Below, in pieces: positions 16,826-24,575 of a stretch of 50,244 bases of DNA. The position numbers were made by a program, and so were the translations under genes. Source of the DNA: Candidatus Poribacteria bacterium (lineage in GTDB: Bacteria > Poribacteria > WGA-4E > WGA-3G); NCBI GenBank assembly GCA_012267415.1, contig JAAXGN010000017.1, positions 177,594 through 227,837 on the forward strand, given 5' to 3'. The notes below the pieces were generated by a model. That model was given only the letters and a program-made list of their open reading frames with translations. It made no database searches and was not told the DNA's origin. Position 1 is the first letter of the stretch; every line of letters begins with the position of its first letter.

Positions 16826-17728
16826 ATGGCTCAAGGACCACAACAAGCATTATACGATTTTAAACCACAACACGACTTTTTTATAGGGATTGATTCTGAT
16901 GGGTGCGTCTTCAACAGTATGGAAGTAAAACATAACGACTGCTTCAGTGTAAACGTCGTTAAACATTTTGGGTTAGCATCCATCTCAAGACAGGTGCATC
17001 AGGCATGGGATTTTGTCAACCTTTATTCAACAATGCGAGGAACGAACCGGTTTAAGGCACTACTGCTTGTATTTGATTATCTGCGCGAGATGTCCCTCGT
17101 TAGAAAAATGGGGTTAGAAATACCTGAATTACGACACTTAAGAGGATGGACTGAAGTTGAGACAAAACTCGGTAATCCTGCGCTACAGGAAGCTATAGAA
17201 AACGCAACCGGTGAAAGAAAGGATGAACTGAGTCATGTTATGCAATGGAGCCTTGCTGTGAACGAAAGTGTTGCTGAGATTGTCTACAATTTACCCCCAT
17301 TTCCTGGTGTGCGTGAAGCATTACAACGACTGCAAGGGAAAGCGGATGTAATTGTTGTCTCCGCCACACCTGACGAAGCACTCAAACGTGAATGGGATGA
17401 ACACAATATAGACCAATACGTTGCTTTAATTGCAGGACAAGAGATGGGAACGAAGACCGAACATCTTACAATTACAACAAAGGGTAAATATTCAGAAAAT
17501 CGTGTCTTGATGATCGGGGATTCACCAGGGGACTTAAAAGCAGGTCAAAGTGTAGACGCACTGTTTTTTCCTGTAAATCCCGGTGCTGAGGATGCCTCGT
17601 GGGCACACTTTCTTGATGAAGGAATTGGTAGATTCTTCAGTGGACATTATGCAGGTACCTATGAAGACAAGCTGCTGAAAGCGTTTCAGGAATTGCTGCC
17701 TGAAACGCCTCCATGGTCAACGGATTAG
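16826..17728 (+). CDS. HAD-family hydrolase
   Basis: A 300-residue HAD-superfamily phosphatase-like protein. Motif I is FFIGIDSDGCVFNSM (nucleophile Asp and the acid/base Asp two residues on), motif II VVSATPDEALKREW, and motif III/IV MIGDSPGDLKAG. A helical insert of roughly 120 residues after motif I forms the cap. The substrate is unknown; its place directly after 6-phosphogluconate dehydrogenase suggests a sugar phosphate. The ATG at 16826 is preceded by AAAGGAGG with a short spacer; the ribosome site overlaps the end of the upstream gene. Confidence 0.85.
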   Translation: MAQGPQQALYDFKPQHDFFIGIDSDGCVFNSMEVKHNDCFSVNVVKHFGLASISRQVHQAWDFVNLYSTMRGTNRFKALLLVFDYLREMSLVRKMGLEIPELRHLRGWTEVETKLGNPALQEAIENATGERKDELSHVMQWSLAVNESVAEIVYNLPPFPGVREALQRLQGKADVIVVSATPDEALKREWDEHNIDQYVALIAGQEMGTKTEHLTITTKGKYSENRVLMIGDSPGDLKAGQSVDALFFPVNPGAEDASWAHFLDEGIGRFFSGHYAGTYEDKLLKAFQELLPETPPWSTD

Positions 17729-17739
17729 AAAGGTCTATT

Positions 17740-18687
17740 ATGAAAATACTGTTACAACATAGAGTTGAAGGTGAACAATTAAAAAGATTAGAGAATATTC
17801 TCGGTGATGAGCATACTTACATTATGGCGAACTCAAGAGATGAGATTGCTGAGGAAGGTAAAGATGCTGACATTTTCTTCGGTTTCTGTAGTGAGGACAT
17901 ATTCCCGCATTTAGCCAATATCAAATGGATTCAGGCTTCAAGTGCTGGTATGGATAAACACATGTATCCAGCGATGCGTGAGAGTGATGCGGTTTTAACC
18001 AACGCTGCAGGACTCTACGGGACACATGTCGCGGATCAAGCCTTTGCACTCCTACTCGGTTTAGCGCGTGGCATTCACCATTTCACCAGGAACCAAGACA
18101 ACCATAAATGGGGTGGTAGCAAATCCCCGATGATTGAGATTGATGGGTTCAAAATCGGTATTGTGGGTTTAGGGGGTATCGGCATGCAGATGGTGAAACG
18201 TGCAAAAGGATTCGATATGTATGTTATCGGTGTTGATGCTTACCGAACAGATAAACCCGACAATGTTGATGAATTGTTACCGATGGATAAACTGGTCGAT
18301 ATGATGAGTCGTGTAGATGTTGTCATGATTGCATGTCCATTGACAGAGGAAACACGTGGATTGATTAATGCTGAGAACTTGTCTGCTATGCAACCCACAG
18401 CCTATCTCATAAACGTTGCGCGTGGTCCGATTGTCAAGGAAGACGATTTGATTAAAATCTTACAGGAAGGTAAAATTGCAGGAGCGGGTTTAGATGTAAC
18501 AGAGACGGAACCGTTGGGAGATGAAAGTCCGTTGTGGGATATGGATAACGTGATTATCACGCCTCATGCTGCGGGTGGATCTCAGCACCGTATGCGGCGA
18601 ATTACTGAGTTTTTCTTGGATAACCTTGAACGGTATCTGAAGGGTGAAGCGTTGCGGAATGTTGTGGATAAAAAACTCGGTTTTTAG
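17740..18687 (+). CDS. D-2-hydroxyacid dehydrogenase, NAD-binding
   Basis: A 315-residue dehydrogenase of the D-2-hydroxyacid family, which interconverts 2-oxo and 2-hydroxy acids with NAD(P)H. The Rossmann motif is IGIVGLGGIGMQMVKRAKGF, and the catalytic residues are the Arg in NVARGPIVKEDDL, the Glu in DVTETEPLG and the His in TPHAAGGSQHRM. The start is ATG 17740, which has GAAAGG before it; ATG 17713 lies inside the upstream gene. With gnd and the HAD gene it forms a three-gene plus-strand run. Glyoxylate/hydroxypyruvate or a sugar-acid substrate is possible. Confidence 0.9.
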   Translation: MKILLQHRVEGEQLKRLENILGDEHTYIMANSRDEIAEEGKDADIFFGFCSEDIFPHLANIKWIQASSAGMDKHMYPAMRESDAVLTNAAGLYGTHVADQAFALLLGLARGIHHFTRNQDNHKWGGSKSPMIEIDGFKIGIVGLGGIGMQMVKRAKGFDMYVIGVDAYRTDKPDNVDELLPMDKLVDMMSRVDVVMIACPLTEETRGLINAENLSAMQPTAYLINVARGPIVKEDDLIKILQEGKIAGAGLDVTETEPLGDESPLWDMDNVIITPHAAGGSQHRMRRITEFFLDNLERYLKGEALRNVVDKKLGF

Positions 18688-18773
18688 ATAGATACTTGTA
18701 TTGAGTTTGTGCCATTATCTTATGATTTGCTTGTTTGGTTCAGTCCTGTTATACTATTTACAGAGGTGAGAAA

Positions 18774-19199
18774 ATGTTTATGAAAAGTATATTTGCATTA
18801 TTGTTACTTTTGCTATTAGTACATCCCGCTTTTGCCCAACTGACACCCGATGATATCCGTATCATACGGGAAGAGGTTACTAAAATTGTTAAAGCCGAAA
18901 TTGATGTAAGTGAAACACGGATGCGAGAATATATTGATCTGAAATTTGATGTGCAAGATACCAAATTCACTTCGCAGGATACCAAATTTACTACAGAATT
19001 TGAGGGATTGAGTAGACAACTGACAATAGTCGTGATTCTTGTTTCAGGTCTTATTGCATTGATCGTAGTAGCAATTGATATCCCACAAATTATTATTGCA
19101 AGAAAGCAAAAAGGGCATGAAGCGTTAGAAGCAGAAATCAGAACGCTCCGAGAAAAAGTTGAACTCCTTGAGCAAACACGGTTAATAGGACCCAATTAA
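18774..19199 (+). CDS. Small exported membrane protein with coiled coil
   Basis: A 141-residue protein of unknown function. A signal peptide or first membrane segment (FALLLLLLLVHPAFAQ) is followed by a charged helical region with a near repeat, DVQDTKFTSQDTKFTTEF. Then come a membrane span (TIVVILVSGLIALIVVAIDI) and a C-terminal coiled coil (LEAEIRTLREKVELLEQ). GAGGTGAG lies four bases before ATG 18774. Similar small anchored coiled-coil proteins are common, and no specific family was recognised. It stands 86 bases after the 2-hydroxyacid dehydrogenase. Confidence 0.7.
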   Translation: MFMKSIFALLLLLLLVHPAFAQLTPDDIRIIREEVTKIVKAEIDVSETRMREYIDLKFDVQDTKFTSQDTKFTTEFEGLSRQLTIVVILVSGLIALIVVAIDIPQIIIARKQKGHEALEAEIRTLREKVELLEQTRLIGPN

Positions 19200-19257
19200 A
19201 CCAGATTCATTGAAATCAATCTGCAATGAACCTACCTCTTTGTCAAGTAGATAAGCA

Positions 19258-19412
19258 TTGAGTGTGTAAAGTTTTGGTTACTTTTCTGAAATAGGATTTG
19301 CAGGATTTCAATATTACCAAGATAATCCTCTTACAACAAAGTTGTGAAGAATTCTATCAAATCCGGTTGATAGACACCATATACCTCTTATCCTGAAAAT
19401 CCTATAATCCTG
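19258..19412. repeat. Family A end and an AGGATTT inverted-repeat block
   Basis: AGTGTGTAAAGTTTTGG (19260-19276) is a solitary family A end. It is followed at about 19291-19309 by ATAGGATTTGCAGGATTTC, which is mirrored at 19394-19411 by GAAAATCCTATAATCCTG. The two arms could pair across about 85 bases. No gene is seen in this gap between the membrane protein and the ATPase gene. Confidence 0.5.
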
Positions 19413-19464
19413 TCATTTTTGGATGTTTGGCCTGGTTCAGACAAATAGAGTGAGGTATTGCGAC

Positions 19465-21074
19465 ATGAGAAGGTTTGGCACACAAGGACCTGTGAACCCT
19501 GAACAGCATTATATTGTCGCACGCACGGAAGAGCTGACCGAGTTCATTAAACGCGTCAAAGAGGGACGATATATCGTCATCTTTGCGCCCCGTCAAACAG
19601 GTAAGACAACTTTCTTTCAACGCGCTGTTGCAGCACTCACTGCTGAAGACCTAACCTATTTTCCCATTCAACTGAATTTTGAAATATATGTAGACTGTGA
19701 ACGTTCCGAATTTTACGAGTCACTCGCTAAACAGATTGGCAAGGAAATTGAACGGGTTTTCCAAATACGCGGTGAGGGACTTGACGAAGCATTAACCCAC
19801 TTTCTTGACCATGCTAAAATAACTAACCATCTGTCAATGATGGATTTTTTTGAACAGGTTCAGCATTTCCTGAAGTACGGGGATGATTTGCAGAAAGTTG
19901 TTCTCATTATTGACGAGTTTGATGGTATTCCCACAACTGCCCTGAAGGGTTTTCTGCATGCGTTCCGACATACTTATGTCACTCAGGCTACGTTTCAATG
20001 CCCCCACAGTCTTGGCATTGTGGGTGTCAAAAACATCACACAACTGGACTATGATCGCTCTGTCTCCCCGTTCAATATCCAGGACGATTTTGCGCTGTCC
20101 AATTTTACACTTAATCAAGTGCAGGAGCTATACGGACAATACACAGACGAAGTAGGACAGGCTTTCAACCCAGAAGTAATTGAATCCATTCACAAACAGA
20201 CAGGGGGACAACCCTTTCTTGTCAACCGGTTCGCGCAGATACTCACTGAAGAGATGGACATTCCCAAGACTGATTCAATCACTATGAAGCATTTTTCACA
20301 TGCACTTCAACTACTTTTAGAGGAACGAAACACCAACATTGAACATCTCCTGACCAATATCCGCAAAGCCCCACGGTTTCAAACAATGCTTATGCGAGTT
20401 GTCTCTTATGAGAACAGCGTGCCCTTTAATCCCGACAATGACATTATCAATGAACTCGCCACGTATGGTGTCATTACCAAAGGAACCGACAGGAAGTGCG
20501 AGGTAATCAACCCGATTTACCTGTACCGCATTGTCCAAGCGTTCAAACCGTTAGTCAACGGATTGGAGGACGACTACTTTCCCAAAGACACCGATGGATA
20601 TCAATATCTCACGGACGATAGACACATTCAGATGGAACAACTTCTTGATAACTTTTGGGATTTCATTGCCCGCGCAGGTTTTAGGATCTTGCAAGTCCCT
20701 GAAACACCGCAAGAATTCATCGGACAGCACCTCTTGTTTGCCTATCTCGATCAGTTTGTTACCAGCGTGAACGGGACAATGTATATAGAAGTGCCAACAG
20801 GACGTGGTAGAATGGATCTACTCATTCTACATAACGGAAAGAAATACATCGTTGAAACAAAGATTTGGAGAAGTGAAAGAGGTATGCCAAAGGTAAAGAA
20901 CAACTCGCTTCGTATCTATCAACAGAAGGTGTGACAGAGGGTTTTTATGTGGTGTTCGATCATCGCGAGGTGCCAGAGCCGCGCTCTGAGACAGAGTTAA
21001 TAGATGGATTGACGATTCGGAGTTACGTTGTTCCTGTTGTACAAGAACGTCCTTCCCGTTCCGTCGAACAGTAG
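19465..21074 (+). pseudogene. AAA-ATPase/PD-(D/E)XK protein, copy 1, frameshifted near the end
   Basis: The first of two tandem copies. After MRRFGTQGPVNPEQHY come Walker A APRQTGKTTFF and Walker B VVLIIDEFDGIP, a winged-helix-like part (LATYGVITKGTDRKCEVINP) and a PD-(D/E)XK nuclease domain (RGRMDLLILHN, YIVETKIW). The annotated frame stops at 20934, 489 residues from ATG 19465. Comparison with copy 2 shows that one T is missing near 20881-20883 (GAGGTATGCC against GAGGTTACGCC). Beyond it the old frame runs on to TAG 21072-21074, reading EGFYVVFDHREVPEP as in copy 2. The catalytic residues lie before the break, so a product lacking the last 55 residues could still be made. A true mutation, a sequencing error or frameshifting are all possible. 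TGAGG precedes ATG 19465 by nine bases. Confidence 0.85.
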
Positions 21075-21121
21075 GTATTAGATTTACTTGATGAACCCGT
21101 ATCCCAGTGAGGGTTGGCTAT

Positions 21122-22723
21122 ATGAGAAGGTTTGGTACACAGGGACCTGTGAATCCTGAACAGCATTATGTTGTCGCTCGGACAGAAGAACTCACCGAGT
21201 TCATTAAACGCGTCAAAGAGGGACGTTATATTGTCATCTTTGCCCCCAGACAAACAGGTAAGACAACTTTTTTCTATGCTGCTATGGATGTCCTCGCGAC
21301 TGAGGAACCAAATTACCTCCCTATCCACTTGGATTTCCAAGCGTATAAAAACCTTGCGCCATCGGATTTCTATAGTAACCTCACCGAAGACATTCGCGAG
21401 GAAATAGAGAATACTTACCATAAAAGTGGAGAAGCTCCCTCTGAGGCGTTAAGAGGTTTTTTAGAAAACACAACCTTTACCGATAATGTGTCAATGCTCA
21501 GGGGGTTCAATGCATTAGCGCGGATGTTAGAGAATCAACAGGTTGTTATCCTCATTGACGAGTTTGATGGTATTCCTCAGACAGTTTTGAGCGATTTCTT
21601 GTATGCACTCCGACGTATCTATATCTCCAGAACGTCTCCCAGATGTCCGCATAGCCTTGGGATTATCGGTGTCAAGAGCATTGCGCAACTCAACTATGAT
21701 CGTTCTGTCTCACCATTCAATATTAACGACGATTTTGCTTTGCAGAATTTTACGCTTACTCAGGTGCAAGAGTTACTTGGACAATATACCGCTGAGGTTG
21801 GGCAAAGTTTTGCTCCGGAAGTCATTGAATCCATTCACAAACAGACGGGAGGTCAACCGTTTCTTGTCAATCGATTCGCACAGATACTTACTGAAGAGAT
21901 GGACATTCCGATAACTGAATCAATCACAATGACACATTTTTCACAAGCACTTCAGCTACTTTTAGAGGAACGAAACACCAACATTGAACATCTCCTGACC
22001 AATATCCGTAAAGACCCACGGTTTCAAACTATACTTATGCGAGTCGTCTCTTATGAGAATAGCGTGCCCTTTAATCCCGACAGTGATATTATCAATGAAC
22101 TCGCTACGTATGGTGTCATCACCAAAGGAACCGACAGAAAGTGTGAGGTAATCAACCCGATTTACCTATACCGGATTGTCCAAACGTTCAAACCGGTAGT
22201 CAACGGATTGGAGGACGACTATTTTCCCGACGACTCTGATGGATTTCAGTATCTCACGACCAATGGACATATTCAGATGGAACAACTCCTGAATAACTTT
22301 CGGAATTTCATTGCCCGCGCAGGTTTTAGGATCCTGCAAGTTCCTGAAACACCGCAAGAATTCATCGGACAGCACCTCTTGTTTGCTTATCTTGACCAGT
22401 TCGTTAGTAGCGTGAACGGGACAATGTATATAGAAGTGCCAACAGGGCGCGGTAGAATGGATCTGCTCATTCTCCACAACGGAAAGAAATATATCGTTGA
22501 AACAAAGATTTGGAGAAGTGAGAGAGGTTACGCCAAAGGGAAAGAACAGCTCGCTGCGTATCTATCAACAGAAGGTGTAAAAGAGGGTTTTTATGTGGCG
22601 TTCGATCATCGCGATGTGCCAGAACCGCGCACAGAGACAGAGATGATAGATGGATTGACGATACGGAGTTACATTATTCCTGTGGTGCAAGAACGTCCCA
22701 GCCTGGGAACATCCCTAAATTGA
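21122..22723 (+). CDS. AAA-ATPase with C-terminal PD-(D/E)XK nuclease domain, copy 2
   Basis: A 533-residue protein of the AAA-like ATPase plus PDDEXK family, common in Bacteroidetes and uncultured phyla and of unknown role. Walker A is APRQTGKTT (residues 41-49) and Walker B VVILIDEFDG (141-150). A winged-helix-like region follows the ATPase. The nuclease domain has Asp near 447 (GRGRMDLLI), E-x-K near 460-462 (IVETKIW), and the following helix (KGKEQLAAYLS). The first 50 residues and the last 320 are almost the same as copy 1, while residues 51-180 differ strongly. ATG 21122 matches the start of copy 1; GTG 21107 would add five residues. It follows the end of copy 1 by 48 bases. Confidence 0.9.
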   Translation: MRRFGTQGPVNPEQHYVVARTEELTEFIKRVKEGRYIVIFAPRQTGKTTFFYAAMDVLATEEPNYLPIHLDFQAYKNLAPSDFYSNLTEDIREEIENTYHKSGEAPSEALRGFLENTTFTDNVSMLRGFNALARMLENQQVVILIDEFDGIPQTVLSDFLYALRRIYISRTSPRCPHSLGIIGVKSIAQLNYDRSVSPFNINDDFALQNFTLTQVQELLGQYTAEVGQSFAPEVIESIHKQTGGQPFLVNRFAQILTEEMDIPITESITMTHFSQALQLLLEERNTNIEHLLTNIRKDPRFQTILMRVVSYENSVPFNPDSDIINELATYGVITKGTDRKCEVINPIYLYRIVQTFKPVVNGLEDDYFPDDSDGFQYLTTNGHIQMEQLLNNFRNFIARAGFRILQVPETPQEFIGQHLLFAYLDQFVSSVNGTMYIEVPTGRGRMDLLILHNGKKYIVETKIWRSERGYAKGKEQLAAYLSTEGVKEGFYVAFDHRDVPEPRTETEMIDGLTIRSYIIPVVQERPSLGTSLN

Positions 22724-22783
22724 CCCCAATAGCAGAATACGCGTTTGGTATTCTGCATTGATAAGGAAATCGCACCTACCGAC

Positions 22784-22818
22784 GATGAACCCATATCCCT
22801 GTGAGATTTCATTATAGG
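22784..22818. repeat. Relic of the copy 2 leader
   Basis: GATGAACCCATATCCCTGTG (from about 22784) matches the leader of copy 2, GATGAACCCGTATCCCAGTG (21090-21109), at all but two bases, and then TTATAGG lies where copy 2 has TATATGAG. This looks like the beginning of a third duplication unit whose coding part has been lost. Confidence 0.5.
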
Positions 22819-22831
22819 ATTTGCAATGGTC

Positions 22832-23545
22832 CTAAGCCCTACCATAGACAGGTATCGCAGCACCATTGATAATAGATGCTTCATCAGAAGTCAGAAAACA
22901 GATTACCTTTGCGACATCATCAGTTTTTACCCAACGCGTATGGTCTTCGTCTGGCATTGCCTCTCGGTTCATTGGCGTATCCATTATACTCGGCATTATG
23001 CAGTTGACGTTGATACCCGAATCCATCACCTCAGCAGCTAATGACTCCGTTAACGTCCGAACGCCACCTTTAGAGACACAATAAGCACTCAATCCCGCTT
23101 CACCCTTTAGTCCTGCACGCGCAGAGACGTTTACGATCTTGCCATTACCCTGTCCTATCATGTGCGGAATTACTGTTTTGCAACAGAGAAACACTGATTT
23201 GAGGTTAAGGTTCATCATGAAATCCCATTTATCTTCCTCAAGTTCAACTGTGTCAATGCCACCAACAAACCCACCAACGATATTTACCAATATATCAAGA
23301 TGACCGAACTTATCAATACAAGAATCTATGGTCTTCTGCACTGCTGATTCCTCAGTTACATTTGCATATAGAAAGGTAACCGCATCACTTAGATCAGGAT
23401 TGTATTGCTTAAATCTACTCACTTCATCGTCAAACAGATATGTGACTGCGACCGTGTCATCCTGTGACAAGAATGCTTTCGTCACGGCACTTCCTAAGAA
23501 ACCTGTACCACCTGTGATTAGGACGTTTCTGCTAGGATTCGACAT
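22832..23545 (-). CDS. Short-chain dehydrogenase/reductase
   Basis: A 237-residue SDR. VLITGGTGFLGSAV is the cofactor-binding motif, LDILVNIVGGFVGG takes the place of the usual NNAG, NVSARAGLKGEAGLSAYCVSKGG provides the Ser-Tyr-Lys triad, and INVNCIMPSIMDTPM follows. The substrate is unknown. It lies 22 bases downstream of the dipeptide epimerase on the same strand, so the two are probably cotranscribed from the amidase promoter. The end lies close to the ATPase relic, with no clear terminator. Confidence 0.92.
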   Translation of the reverse strand: MSNPSRNVLITGGTGFLGSAVTKAFLSQDDTVAVTYLFDDEVSRFKQYNPDLSDAVTFLYANVTEESAVQKTIDSCIDKFGHLDILVNIVGGFVGGIDTVELEEDKWDFMMNLNLKSVFLCCKTVIPHMIGQGNGKIVNVSARAGLKGEAGLSAYCVSKGGVRTLTESLAAEVMDSGINVNCIMPSIMDTPMNREAMPDEDHTRWVKTDDVAKVICFLTSDEASIINGAAIPVYGRA

Positions 23546-23567
23546 TTATTACTCCTATTCTACATTA

Positions 23568-24575
23568 TTACTTTTGAGTTTTAACGACACCAATTCCTGG
23601 TCTATCAGATAGCATTAACTTCCCATTGTTAAGTGTTACACCAGAAAATGGATCATTCTTAATCAACAAATTTCCATCTAAATCTGCATAGTCAACGAGT
23701 GGAGATAGATGAGCAGCTGCAGTGATACCAAGAGAACTCTCTATCATACAGCCAATCATGACATGTAATCCGTGTGCACGCGCAACGTGTATCATTCGCA
23801 TCGCTTCTAAAAGTCCTCCACATTTGACCAATTTGATGTTTATGCCATCTACTGCTCCTGATAATCTCGGAATATCACTTGCACGTTTCACACTTTCGTC
23901 TGCGATGATCGGTAGTGCAGAATTCTCGCGAACGAACTTTAACCCTGCAATATCATCAGGTTCTGTCGGTTGTTCGATTAATTCTACACCATATTCTTTA
24001 AGTTGATGTATTTTCTGAACTGCCTCGTTTGGTGACCACGCAGTATTTGCATCAACATATATCGGTTTGTCAGTTACAGTGCGAAGTGTTTCCATTATCT
24101 CAATATCCCGTGCTGTTCCAAGTTTGACTTTCAGTATTGGATACATATCAGCTGCTAATGCTTTCTCTGCCATAACAGCTGGTTCATCCAGTCCTATTGT
24201 GAACGAGGTGCGTGGTGTGTTTAGTAGATTGAGTCCCCAGAGTTTGTATAGGGGAACGCCGAGTTTTTTACTGAGTCTGTCATTGAGTGCCATATCTATC
24301 GCAGATTTCGCAGCATAATTACCTTCTAATACTGCTCCGATCTTTGACATCACTTCGTGAATCTGGTCAAGGTCCTCGTCCAATTCTGAAGAGATGAATC
24401 GCAGTGCTGTTTCAACTGTTTCAACTGTTTCACCATAGAACTTCGCTGGAGATGCTTCACCAATACCCCCATCAATTTCAACAAAAATCGTCTTTCTATA
24501 AGGGTCAGTTTCACGACGCGAGATTTTGAAAGGATGCTTAAGTTGTAGTTTAGTAATCTTAGAAGTGATCTGCAT
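23568..24575 (-). CDS. Dipeptide epimerase, enolase superfamily
   Basis: A 335-residue enzyme of the muconate-lactonising branch of the enolase superfamily, best matched by L-Ala-D/L-Glu epimerases. The catalytic Lys pair sits in ILKVKLG (KxK). The metal ligands are the Asp in YVDANTAW, the Glu in ELIEQP and the Asp in PIIADES. The second catalytic Lys is in INIKLVKCGG. The capping-domain N-terminus (KITKLQLKHPFKISRRE) is typical. Its first 17 bases overlap the end of the muramoyl-alanine amidase gene, so translation is probably coupled. Together they would release peptides from peptidoglycan and epimerise L-Ala-D-Glu for reuse. Dipeptide specificity was not checked beyond the context. Confidence 0.88.
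   Translation of the reverse strand: MQITSKITKLQLKHPFKISRRETDPYRKTIFVEIDGGIGEASPAKFYGETVETVETALRFISSELDEDLDQIHEVMSKIGAVLEGNYAAKSAIDMALNDRLSKKLGVPLYKLWGLNLLNTPRTSFTIGLDEPAVMAEKALAADMYPILKVKLGTARDIEIMETLRTVTDKPIYVDANTAWSPNEAVQKIHQLKEYGVELIEQPTEPDDIAGLKFVRENSALPIIADESVKRASDIPRLSGAVDGINIKLVKCGGLLEAMRMIHVARAHGLHVMIGCMIESSLGITAAAHLSPLVDYADLDGNLLIKNDPFSGVTLNNGKLMLSDRPGIGVVKTQK

Noticed and set aside
19900..20160. Overlapping small frames within ATPase copy 1
   Set aside because: The main frame carries Walker B and continues with high similarity to copy 2.
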